A stretch of DNA of 64,000 bases from a virus. The stretch lies in the IMG/VR virus record IMGVR_UViG_3300036770_005754, positions 62,001 through 126,000 of that record. One strand, written 5' to 3'. A model generated the notes under the pieces. That model worked only from the letters and a program-made list of their open reading frames with translations, ran no database searches and was not told the origin of the DNA. Shown here piece after piece: positions 15,188-23,172 of the stretch. Numbering within the stretch: the first letter of the stretch is position 1; each line of letters begins with the position of its first letter. Both the position numbers and the translations under genes were made by a program.

Positions 15188-17146
15188 TTACAAATCACTA
15201 GTCGTAAAAACCAGATCGTCTTCGGTTATCAAACCATCGTCACCGTTAACAGAAAAATCGCCGTCTGAAACCGTACCATGTGTTAGGACCTTATATACTT
15301 CAGATATTACAGCATCACGGTCTGATTTATTGACAGACCATTCTACCAGCAAACCACTATCGTTATTAGGATCATATATGCCATCAGTGTTTTTTGGCCT
15401 ACTTCTGGACAATCCATCCAACTCTTTAGATTCAATCATATGATCGAAACCATTATAAATTGGATTATCATCTCTAGAAAATGATTTCCCCAACCTCGAA
15501 GCCCATTTCTTTAAAAGACGCATCGACTCTTTAGATCTACTCTGCTTATGCATTTCAGAAATTACATTCTTCTCCGACTTATAATCATAACCCTCAATAG
15601 GCCCACCACTAGGCCCACCAGGTTCGCCAATTGGTGAACTACCAGCACCCTGTTCTGAGTCAAGATCCCCTCCCAAATCATCCAAATCCAATCCACCAGG
15701 ACCTTCATCTAAGTCCATGCTAGGAGAACCAAGACCACCAGGTTTACCACCACCGGGGCCGCCGTTACTCTCAGTGTCTTCCATGTTCTTTATTTCTTCG
15801 ATCTCATCTGGCGACAGATCTGTAAAGTGCGTCACTATCCATTCTTTTGGGAACCAACCAAGATCACGCAAATCATTCATCACTCCAGCTCTAGTCTGCC
15901 ACGTTTCGATTCTGTATAACTCTTCCATTGCAGATGTAGCAGTCAATGCTATTTCGAACCCTTTTAAATCTTCAACGCTATATCCACGGAGTGCAAGATG
16001 TACAATAGCGACCTTAGTTAGACCAGTAGCCACCTCCCTTTGAATCCACTGTACAGCTTTAGCGAATTCTGAATGCGATTGCGACAATGACTTCTCGCTA
16101 GCCTCACCGCCACCCTCACCTATGCCGACTCTGGAAAACGGTATTTTAGTTGGCGCTATCATCTTCTTCTTAAAGTATTCTATATCCTTGATCTGATCAA
16201 GATTCTCAGCACCTGGCAATGTCTCTATATCAGGACCAGTACCATCTGGACGACGAGGTAAGAAAAAGTCGTCTTCTTGAATCAGCGGCGAATATCTTTC
16301 ATCAAAAGTCCCAGATGTCGGATTGTAAAAACGCTGCCTTTTGAAATTCCTAGCAATCATCTGCATATATTCCGGAACTTCTTTGGGCGGTATCATACCG
16401 ACGGGAATAGTGAACTTTCTTTTCTCTGGTGCTCGCGTAATGCGATATATTAAAGCGGCATCTTCCATTAAACGCAATTGTTTATACGCTTTCCTGCCAC
16501 CATCCAATATAGATCTACCATAAGGATGGAATATGTTCTCGAAACTGGTTAATCTACAGTGCATTACTTGCCATGGATGGAAAAACTGCGGTTGTGAATA
16601 GACAGCATCCATATGAAAGAAACCAACAAGATCTCCGAACCTAGTCTCAATTCTAGTGAAATTATAAACATTCATAAATCTTAAGGACGAAACTCCATCA
16701 CGCGAATTGTTCAAAACTATCTCATATGGCATGTCACCATACTTGCATAAATATCTAATAGTTGGTCTACAATAGCTGTCCCATTGTAATGTGTTGAACA
16801 TCAGCTCTTCAAGTTCACGCTTTAGACGTTTATTCCTAGCACGAATTACTAATGTGTGCTTCTTCTCGGGATCTACAAGACTAGCTTCATCAGCATAAAG
16901 ATCAAGTGCTAAGCTCACCTCACCAGTTTGATCCATCTGTTCGTAATCTTTATATCTTTCCAAGCGATTAATCTGTAAGTTAGTTTGGTCTAATATTGTG
17001 GCCTGTTGGTTGAAATCTAGAAATTCACCGCCGGCCGTCAACTTATCGAGACTGGATTGGTCTTGTAAGGCACGCTCTGCCTGGAATATGCTATGCTGCC
17101 TAGCAATAGCTCTTATTCTATCAAATGCTAACCACGAACTAGGCAT
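15188..17146 (-). CDS. Portal protein, gp20-like
   Basis: The protein has 652 residues, larger than T4 gp20 (524). The portal forms the dodecameric head vertex through which DNA is pumped. Matching features are the N-terminal NRLERYKDYEQMDQTGEVSL followed by ALDLYADEAS, ELEELMFNTLQWDSYCRPTI, YLCKYGDMPYEI, PWQVMHCRL and GRSILDGGRKAYKQLRLMED. Near residue 320 ENLDQIKDIEYFKKKM leads to the stem region. The C-terminal 150 residues are Gly/Pro/Asp-rich (GGPGGGKPGGLGSPSM) and extend beyond the usual length. It lies one small gene downstream of terminase, the common order. Confidence 0.93.
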   Translation of the reverse strand: MPSSWLAFDRIRAIARQHSIFQAERALQDQSSLDKLTAGGEFLDFNQQATILDQTNLQINRLERYKDYEQMDQTGEVSLALDLYADEASLVDPEKKHTLVIRARNKRLKRELEELMFNTLQWDSYCRPTIRYLCKYGDMPYEIVLNNSRDGVSSLRFMNVYNFTRIETRFGDLVGFFHMDAVYSQPQFFHPWQVMHCRLTSFENIFHPYGRSILDGGRKAYKQLRLMEDAALIYRITRAPEKRKFTIPVGMIPPKEVPEYMQMIARNFKRQRFYNPTSGTFDERYSPLIQEDDFFLPRRPDGTGPDIETLPGAENLDQIKDIEYFKKKMIAPTKIPFSRVGIGEGGGEASEKSLSQSHSEFAKAVQWIQREVATGLTKVAIVHLALRGYSVEDLKGFEIALTATSAMEELYRIETWQTRAGVMNDLRDLGWFPKEWIVTHFTDLSPDEIEEIKNMEDTESNGGPGGGKPGGLGSPSMDLDEGPGGLDLDDLGGDLDSEQGAGSSPIGEPGGPSGGPIEGYDYKSEKNVISEMHKQSRSKESMRLLKKWASRLGKSFSRDDNPIYNGFDHMIESKELDGLSRSRPKNTDGIYDPNNDSGLLVEWSVNKSDRDAVISEVYKVLTHGTVSDGDFSVNGDDGLITEDDLVFTTSDL

Positions 17147-17193
17147 ATAATATCCTCTTTGGAGTATATTTACTTGAAATAATCAAGCGTCTA

Positions 17194-17430
17194 TCAAGAA
17201 CCTTCTTCAGAGATAGCTGAAAAATTAACTACCTCATCTGGCCTATATCTAAGCTTGAATATCTTAAAAACCGTCCTGCAAATAATATATGACACAGCAG
17301 TAATTGTCAAACAAATCATTAAACAAGAGGTTACAGAATCACCTGCAGTTGAACCGAGAATCGTATTGACTACTCCAACTATTGCTGTTAACCACAGCTC
17401 AGTAGCCTTCCAGTTTTCAGAACTGCTCAT
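17194..17430 (-). CDS. Small two-helix membrane protein (holin-like)
   Basis: The product has 78 residues with two predicted transmembrane helices: LWLTAIVGVVNTIL (about 13-26) and VTSCLMICLTITAVSYIICR (about 33-52). A charged C-terminus follows. Size and topology resemble small phage holins, but lysis genes are not adjacent and it lies between terminase and portal. Membrane location is supported; the holin role is only a possibility. Confidence 0.6.
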   Translation of the reverse strand: MSSSENWKATELWLTAIVGVVNTILGSTAGDSVTSCLMICLTITAVSYIICRTVFKIFKLRYRPDEVVNFSAISEEGS

Positions 17431-17432
17431 TA

Positions 17433-19400
17433 TTATTCCCTTGTATAGAAGTACTTTGAAGGAGTAACCAAAGGTTTGCCTTGGCTGATTGGTATACCAC
17501 CAAGTTGCATTGTGTAATTGTCTATATGCCTTTGGACCGAAATCTCAGGGATCTCATCAGGCGCTAATGTCATTGGCATCAATAAAGACTGACCGCCATG
17601 ATCGGTGAAAGATTTCTGGCGATCTACCTGTGTATCATCAGAGAAAATACTAGGACCAACCATAGATTTAAAATCACCGCCACCGCTTCCGACAGGCATC
17701 AAATTCCCAGGATCGGAAACAAACCCATCGGATGTCCCTAATAAAGCTAAAGCAGTAGCTATAACAAGGTCGTCATAATTACCGGAGCCGTCTTCAGCCT
17801 CTGTTCGATTAGTATCACGTCCGGTTCTGTCCCTTTTCCTAACATATGTCTGCAATTGTTTTAATAACCTGGTGCTGTATACTTTATAACCATCTTCATT
17901 ATCTCTTATAAAGTCTATCAAAAACTTGTTGAGCGTAGGTTTACTAGCAACGCTGGTTGAAAAACCGTAGTGAGCTACCTTCATAGCCCTCTGAGTCGTG
18001 GAACCCTGGGGACGCGGCTTATCATTAATATCTTTCTTCCTCCAAATCCTCGGGTACATTATATCGTACCTCATACTATCTATCAATGTGTCGCCACCAT
18101 TATTCCTTTCAATAACAGCCAATGCACAATTATACCATCTGCCTATTCTATCAATGTACTTGACTAATTCTCTGGGAAGACACCTGGCCATAAACTCTGC
18201 TACTTGCTCCATAGTGTTTATATCAAACACTTGGATTGCGCTATAATCTCTTCCCTTACCAGTTGCTATGTCGACGCCCATTACATAAGAATGTGCCGAA
18301 GAACCTTGATCGACCACCAAACCGCCTCTGCTCTTAACCGGTTTGGCTACGACTGGTTTTTTCCAAACCCAAAGCCCCTCATCATCTGGGAAATCGAAGT
18401 TAATCTCTTCAGTACTACCATTGACAGGGTGGACATATGTCTGATAACCAGATACTTTCTGAATAGGATCTTTCATAGTGGTCTGAACGTGAGCCAAAAC
18501 ATCTTTCGATAATATCGTATTACCCGAACCAACGAATAACGCCAATATCTCCTGGTCGAATTTCCAGGCCTCGCCTTGATCCTGCAAAGCCCTATACTGC
18601 TTCTCGAGCCATGGCGACCAGTATGGTCCGTACTTACTAATCTCATTCTTGTCCACACATTTTCTTATACCGTCACACGGCGCTATTCTCTTCCAATCGC
18701 CAGACAATGGGTCTTTATATTCAATAGCCCAATCCATATCCCACCAATTAACCAAAATCGGATTAAAGTCATTCTGACCAGCCTCCGCATCAGTCCAAGT
18801 CGACCAATACCATCCACCTATACCATTGGTCGTGCTGATGACTATAACACTACCGCCGTGCTGAAGAGTTGGCCAACCAGCGGCCCACATCGTGTCCATA
18901 CCCTGGATAAACGCAGATTCGTCTATAATGTTCAGTGATGCCGCATTACCACGGAGAACTTCTGGGTGTGATGTCAGTGACTGGATTCTAGATCCATTTG
19001 GAAATATTATTTCGTGCTCATTCTGTTTTTTGGGCTTCCAGACTTCCTTCATCCATGGTGGCAAGTGTTCAAATAAGAATACTATATGGTCTCTCAAGAA
19101 CCCCATAGCATCTTCATTTCGGCGTGAAACGATCAAGATCGTCTTATGAGGATGGAACATAGCGAACCAAGTAGCGAATGCACCAGATATCTTAGATATA
19201 CCAGATTGCCTACACTTCCTGAATATGTTTAAACGATTCTTTCTGAAACATTTTATCGCATTTTTCTGATAGCTAAATGGTCTAAACGGCAAGATACCAG
19301 CTGAAGTGTGCTTGATTCTTCCGAAATTACTCAAAAACCAAGAAACTGACTCCTGAGATCTCTTAATGACCTCGCGTTGCTTAGTGTTCAGACTTACCAT
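17433..19400 (-). CDS. Terminase large subunit, gp17-like
   Basis: The product is 655 residues. This is the ATP-driven DNA packaging motor with a headful nuclease. The N-terminal ATPase shows an adenine-binding FSYQKNAIK (about 42-50), a variant Walker A CRQSGISK (63-70), Walker B LNIIDESAF near residue 160, and a coupling motif VISTTNG. The C-terminal RNase H-like nuclease has VMGVDIATGKGRDYSAIQVF and VIERNNGG, plus the last acidic pair in SGNYDDLVIATA. The motif set is that of T4-type terminases. The C-terminal 90 residues are extra and unassigned. Confidence 0.95.
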   Translation of the reverse strand: MVSLNTKQREVIKRSQESVSWFLSNFGRIKHTSAGILPFRPFSYQKNAIKCFRKNRLNIFRKCRQSGISKISGAFATWFAMFHPHKTILIVSRRNEDAMGFLRDHIVFLFEHLPPWMKEVWKPKKQNEHEIIFPNGSRIQSLTSHPEVLRGNAASLNIIDESAFIQGMDTMWAAGWPTLQHGGSVIVISTTNGIGGWYWSTWTDAEAGQNDFNPILVNWWDMDWAIEYKDPLSGDWKRIAPCDGIRKCVDKNEISKYGPYWSPWLEKQYRALQDQGEAWKFDQEILALFVGSGNTILSKDVLAHVQTTMKDPIQKVSGYQTYVHPVNGSTEEINFDFPDDEGLWVWKKPVVAKPVKSRGGLVVDQGSSAHSYVMGVDIATGKGRDYSAIQVFDINTMEQVAEFMARCLPRELVKYIDRIGRWYNCALAVIERNNGGDTLIDSMRYDIMYPRIWRKKDINDKPRPQGSTTQRAMKVAHYGFSTSVASKPTLNKFLIDFIRDNEDGYKVYSTRLLKQLQTYVRKRDRTGRDTNRTEAEDGSGNYDDLVIATALALLGTSDGFVSDPGNLMPVGSGGGDFKSMVGPSIFSDDTQVDRQKSFTDHGGQSLLMPMTLAPDEIPEISVQRHIDNYTMQLGGIPISQGKPLVTPSKYFYTRE

Positions 19401-19408
19401 TTCACACC

Positions 19409-20020
19409 TTAATCCAGATCACCGGATGGTTGATGGCTGAGAATCTCATCGAGTTCGAAACTCGACACATTGACATTATTGTTATTAACCGATATGCCAG
19501 CTTTAGTGGCTGCTATCATCTTGGCGACCGCCTCCATTGATTTAACCGCGTTAGTGTTAATATTAGCTTTAACTTCTACGGCCTTAACTAGACCGTCAAT
19601 ATACATTCTGGCCGGTATCGTATTTCTATTATGGGCATCATCACACTGCTTCCGCAACATGTTAATTACGTCTTGAGCCTCTTGACGATCGGCTCTACAT
19701 GCCTGCAATACCTCATCTGCTACAGAATCTATCTTCTCTAAATAGATATTCACCGATTGAACCGATTCGTCCGGGACCTCTGAATGCATCATCGATTCTG
19801 TTCCATCGAATCGACGCTGGTCTTTAATCTCCGCAAGTTCATCTATAGGCCTTAACGCAGTTGCCTGACCAGCACGAGCGGCTATCTTCTCTAGTTCGTC
19901 ATCAGATTCACTGCGCTCGGGTTTCGTATCATCTTGCGTGTCTACTTGCACATCTGCTTGCGCGTCTACTTTTTCAAGCTCTGATATTAGGTCTTGTAAT
20001 TCTTCATCTATTTCTGACAT
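19409..20020 (-). CDS. Candidate terminase small subunit
   Basis: The product is 203 residues. The N-terminus is strongly acidic (MSEIDEELQDLISELEKVDA). The middle is helical, with VQSVNIYLEKIDSVADEVLQ and EAQDVINMLRKQCDDAHNRN, and the C-terminal half holds VKAVEVKANINTNAVKSMEA before a tail. There is no recognised motif. It lies directly upstream of the large terminase, where TerS usually sits, and a helical oligomerising protein of this size would suit that role. The call is positional. Confidence 0.45.
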   Translation of the reverse strand: MSEIDEELQDLISELEKVDAQADVQVDTQDDTKPERSESDDELEKIAARAGQATALRPIDELAEIKDQRRFDGTESMMHSEVPDESVQSVNIYLEKIDSVADEVLQACRADRQEAQDVINMLRKQCDDAHNRNTIPARMYIDGLVKAVEVKANINTNAVKSMEAVAKMIAATKAGISVNNNNVNVSSFELDEILSHQPSGDLD

Positions 20021-20598
20021 ATGTCACCAATCGTTTCTCTAAGCTCAAACAACCAATCCCTATTTATACCAGGTTTAGACATCAACTTCCTAGCTAAATC
20101 ATCTACTAACTTCAAATCCAAACTTTCCAGAGCTTCCTCGTTTATGTCTCTACCTATGTAGTTCGCGACGAAATTCACGGCTTCTTTCAAGCTTCTGCGC
20201 ATTGTTCTCTTTTGAGTTCTTGCACTATGTCTATGGCCCATCCGCCCGCCATGTTGCATTTGCGTATTATTTGATCTATTGCGTTTTGGATTAATTCTAG
20301 CACGTATCTTAGGCAGTGATAACGAAGAATGTCCGTGTTCGTCATGATGACTACGAGCAGTGCGATTATTATGGTTCATTCTGCGACGGACTCTATCTCT
20401 CGTTGACTCTGGCGTCGCTTCTATTATTAATTCATTAAAATCAGATGCAGTAATAGTTTTAGAAGTTATTTTGTCAAGAATCCTACTGAAAGACTCCTTC
20501 ATTTCATCATCTTTTCGTATCAAAACCATGTTCTGATGGCAACCCTGACAGTCATCTATGGGTTTTGAACAGCAACTTGTTATGAACTTTGGTTTCAT
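20008..20598 (-). CDS. Basic protein with N-terminal Cys cluster
   Basis: The product has 196 residues. It opens with TSCCSKPIDDCQGCHQ, a potential zinc-binding CC...CxxC cluster. A very basic, His/Arg-rich middle follows (RVRRRMNHNNRTARSHHDEH, QHGGRMGHRHSARTQKRT), then a helical C-terminus. The family is not recognised. The basic part suggests nucleic-acid contact. It overlaps the next gene by 13 bases and belongs to the sigma-terminase operon. Confidence 0.55.
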   Translation of the reverse strand: MKPKFITSCCSKPIDDCQGCHQNMVLIRKDDEMKESFSRILDKITSKTITASDFNELIIEATPESTRDRVRRRMNHNNRTARSHHDEHGHSSLSLPKIRARINPKRNRSNNTQMQHGGRMGHRHSARTQKRTMRRSLKEAVNFVANYIGRDINEEALESLDLKLVDDLARKLMSKPGINRDWLFELRETIGDICQK

Positions 20599-20607
20599 AT
20601 ATCATAC

Positions 20608-21561
20608 TTAATCATTATCTTCTTCTTCTGAATCGCCCCCTTTATTTTTAAGCTCAGGTGCATTTCTATTTATTGGAGAATCTGTGAATTCGTGGCTTCT
20701 GAGCTTTATTACCTTCATGAAATTGGTGACAATCGATCTAGACAATCCAGATTTCTCTACTAATTTGCCTATCATACCATCGTGTGGCCTATCATCATTA
20801 TGGATAATCCATTCTAGCGCATCGATTATTATTATATAATCATTATTATGCTGGAATATGTCTCTCGCTTCTTGTAGAAATCTAGGGGCCATATCGCCTG
20901 TTGGCTTGGATTTATTATCCAAATATGATGTATAAGAATTAGAATTCTTCCTGTCTCTACCTTCCTTTTTAATATATGCCAATATCACGGTTCTAGCTAT
21001 CTGCGACCACATATTGAATACTTTAGATGTTCCTCTATACAATATTGATTTGGAACCACCATATAGGTCTTGCAACGGATCGATTATAGGAAATTCTGCA
21101 AGTTTTGAACCACAATGAGGACATTCATGATTGTTTGAGTCTATTACCTCTTGCATCGTCTTGATACCGTATTCTATTTCTCCTGGATTGTATAATAAAG
21201 ACTTAGCTGGATTATCTGGATTATAACAGGATCTGCAATGTGGCCTTGCTCTATACTTGTATAGCGTTCTCTCTATCTGAACCCACGCGGTCTGTAATAG
21301 GTCACCAAATGCCGATTCTTCTTGACCTGGGTATATTGTGTGTAGACCCTGTTTCCTAATTATTTGTCTAATGAGTTCTGCAGCATTAGACATTATTGTG
21401 TCTCTTAGTTCTATCTTAGTACAGCCGGTCCAAATATATTGCGTTAGCTGCCATTCTACTATTTCATTTATGAAGTATAATTTACGTTGTGGTGGGTTAA
21501 TCGGAGCTTCGCTTGAGCCAGTCTTTGCTGACTCGGAAGTTTCTTCTGATGAGTTCTTCAC
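20608..21561 (-). CDS. Sigma70-like late transcription factor with zinc-ribbon insertion
   Basis: The protein has 317 residues from a GTG start, with GGAG eight bases upstream. Sigma region 2 is visible in two parts: ESAFGDLLQTAWVQIERTLY (82-101) and SKVFNMWSQIARTVILAYIK (179-198) followed by KEGRDRKN, like region 2.3/2.4 of gp55-type phage sigmas. Between them lies a putative zinc ribbon, C109xxC112 and C147xxC150 (HCRSC, ECPHCGSK). A C-terminal helix-turn-helix candidate is MIGKLVEKSGLSRSIVTNFM. It probably redirects host RNA polymerase to late promoters. The gene begins inside the end of the helicase gene (65-base overlap). Confidence 0.8.
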   Translation of the reverse strand: MKNSSEETSESAKTGSSEAPINPPQRKLYFINEIVEWQLTQYIWTGCTKIELRDTIMSNAAELIRQIIRKQGLHTIYPGQEESAFGDLLQTAWVQIERTLYKYRARPHCRSCYNPDNPAKSLLYNPGEIEYGIKTMQEVIDSNNHECPHCGSKLAEFPIIDPLQDLYGGSKSILYRGTSKVFNMWSQIARTVILAYIKKEGRDRKNSNSYTSYLDNKSKPTGDMAPRFLQEARDIFQHNNDYIIIIDALEWIIHNDDRPHDGMIGKLVEKSGLSRSIVTNFMKVIKLRSHEFTDSPINRNAPELKNKGGDSEEEDND

Positions 21562-23095
21562 CTTTAATACTCCGACCTGGGAACACTACGGTTGTGTCAC
21601 ATCCCGCATTGACTATCAGTTTTAGTCTAGCGCGTGAGTGTTCGTAGAGATACTTGTTGCAATAGAAATAGAAATCAAAGATTCGGCTACTCCCTCGTTT
21701 ATTATGCCTGACAGCACGCCCGACCTTTTGTATAAGATCTGACCTTAGCTTACCGCCGGTCGCAATAATGAGATTTTCGCACCCTCCACTGAGATCCAAT
21801 CCTCTATTTATTATCTTACCACCGATAAGTACATCGAACTCACGTCTTTCAAATTCACGTAATTTCTCGTTACGGCGGCGTTTGTCAGTCTTGCCACAAA
21901 TGAAATGGGCAGTCAAGCCACATTCTCTAATGGCATTTTCAAGGTTATCACCTAACCTCTCCCTATCGACAAGCACCAAAGTACCATCTCCCTTAAATTT
22001 TTTACAGATATTGGCTACTAAAGAATGAAACTCATTACTATCAACAATCCATTCATTGTATGCTATGTCGTATGCCGATCTGTCATCCTTACGACCATTC
22101 AAACCGAAAGCTAACATATGATAATGAACAGGTATGATTCGACCGATTCTCTGCAACTCCTGCCGAGTTTCTCTAGCTATAACAGATCCAAGGTGCTCCT
22201 GCATCACCAGCCCTTCTACGGGTTTAGCAGGATCAAACGGAGTGCCAGAAAGGCCATATCTTCGCCTACCATTGAACCAATACTTGAACATATTCTTGAA
22301 AGGATCAGAAGTAGCTTTGTCACATTCATCAACTATAATCATCTCAGCGTCTTTAACGTATTCTTGCAACCTTTTAGAATTAGTTCGTCTAGTCTTATAG
22401 CCCCCGACTGCAAGCAACCATTTATCCAACTTAGCATGATACTTCTCATCAGAATCACTTTTATCCCTACTTGGTTTCTCAGGAGGCTTTGATGGGCATG
22501 TCAAAGACTGAATGGTACCAACAACTATTTGTTCGCCATTTGGTTTTTGCCCGGCATAAAACACACCTACTTCATCTATTACATCTCTAAGCTCCAACCT
22601 AGACTTTAACTGCTCAACAACGATCCTCTGATCAGCAACTATAACCGTCGGACAACTGATAGCTTTACATATACCAGCAATTATCTCACCTTTACCGCCA
22701 CCGGTTGGAACATCTACTATACCACATTCTATCCTACATGCAGCCTGAATACTACGAATCTGATGAGGATCAAGAGTGATGCCTGGCAAGAAATCCGATC
22801 CAACTTTATCGGGATCAACGACTATATGAGACCACTCTTTCCTATTGTCAACAATAGACAGAGGCAGATTATGCTTACTACACACTTTCCGCAGCATACC
22901 AAGTAGCGGTCTCGCTATTCTCTTCTTCGCACGATTATACTTTCTAAACACTCCGTCCCATTGGATACTTTGATCTGGGTCAACATATCTTCTACCAGGA
23001 ATAGATACACTAAACTCCGTCCACAATATCTGCTCTTCCGCTTCAGTTATATTATCGAACCATATCCACTTATTGTCTTCAAGTATCGCACGCAT
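21497..23095 (-). CDS. UvsW-like superfamily 2 DNA helicase
   Basis: The product is 532 residues. SF2 motifs appear in order: LDPHQIRSIQAAC (Q-like/Ia), Walker A PTGGGKGE (130-137), VADQRIVVEQ, Walker B VDECDK (255-260, a DECD rather than DEAH box), GLSGTPFD (281-288), LVLVDRERLG and the motif VI arginines QKVGRAVRHNK. T4 UvsW unwinds branched DNA and R-loops and helps the switch to recombination-driven replication; that role is inferred here. The start has GGAG seven bases upstream. Confidence 0.9.
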   Translation of the reverse strand: MRAILEDNKWIWFDNITEAEEQILWTEFSVSIPGRRYVDPDQSIQWDGVFRKYNRAKKRIARPLLGMLRKVCSKHNLPLSIVDNRKEWSHIVVDPDKVGSDFLPGITLDPHQIRSIQAACRIECGIVDVPTGGGKGEIIAGICKAISCPTVIVADQRIVVEQLKSRLELRDVIDEVGVFYAGQKPNGEQIVVGTIQSLTCPSKPPEKPSRDKSDSDEKYHAKLDKWLLAVGGYKTRRTNSKRLQEYVKDAEMIIVDECDKATSDPFKNMFKYWFNGRRRYGLSGTPFDPAKPVEGLVMQEHLGSVIARETRQELQRIGRIIPVHYHMLAFGLNGRKDDRSAYDIAYNEWIVDSNEFHSLVANICKKFKGDGTLVLVDRERLGDNLENAIRECGLTAHFICGKTDKRRRNEKLREFERREFDVLIGGKIINRGLDLSGGCENLIIATGGKLRSDLIQKVGRAVRHNKRGSSRIFDFYFYCNKYLYEHSRARLKLIVNAGCDTTVVFPGRSIKGEELIRRNFRVSKDWLKRSSD

Positions 23096-23126
23096 TACCT
23101 AACTCCGAAAATATTTTCTTATATAG

Positions 23127-23153
23127 TTGAAGCCGGGGATTCCCCGGCTTCAA
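23127..23153 (-). terminator. 12-bp hairpin after the ribonucleotide reductase gene
   Basis: A perfect 12-bp stem (23127-23138 with 23142-23153) with a 3-base loop lies 20 bases past the reductase stop. There is no T run on the minus strand; the following bases are CTATATAAG. It may be a terminator, an RNA-stabilising hairpin, or a hairpin paired with a promoter. Confidence 0.65.
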
Positions 23154-23172
23154 TCTCAAATACCAATACTCA

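Noticed and set aside
17194-17430. Confident holin call for the two-helix protein
   Set aside because: Topology fits, but there is no adjacent endolysin or spanin and many small phage membrane proteins look alike.
20061-20068. T4-type late promoter TATAAATA on the minus strand, 40 bases before gene 19409-20020; also at 13748-13755 and 29070-29077
   Set aside because: About three matches per strand are expected by chance at this base composition, and two of the three are deep inside genes far from any start.
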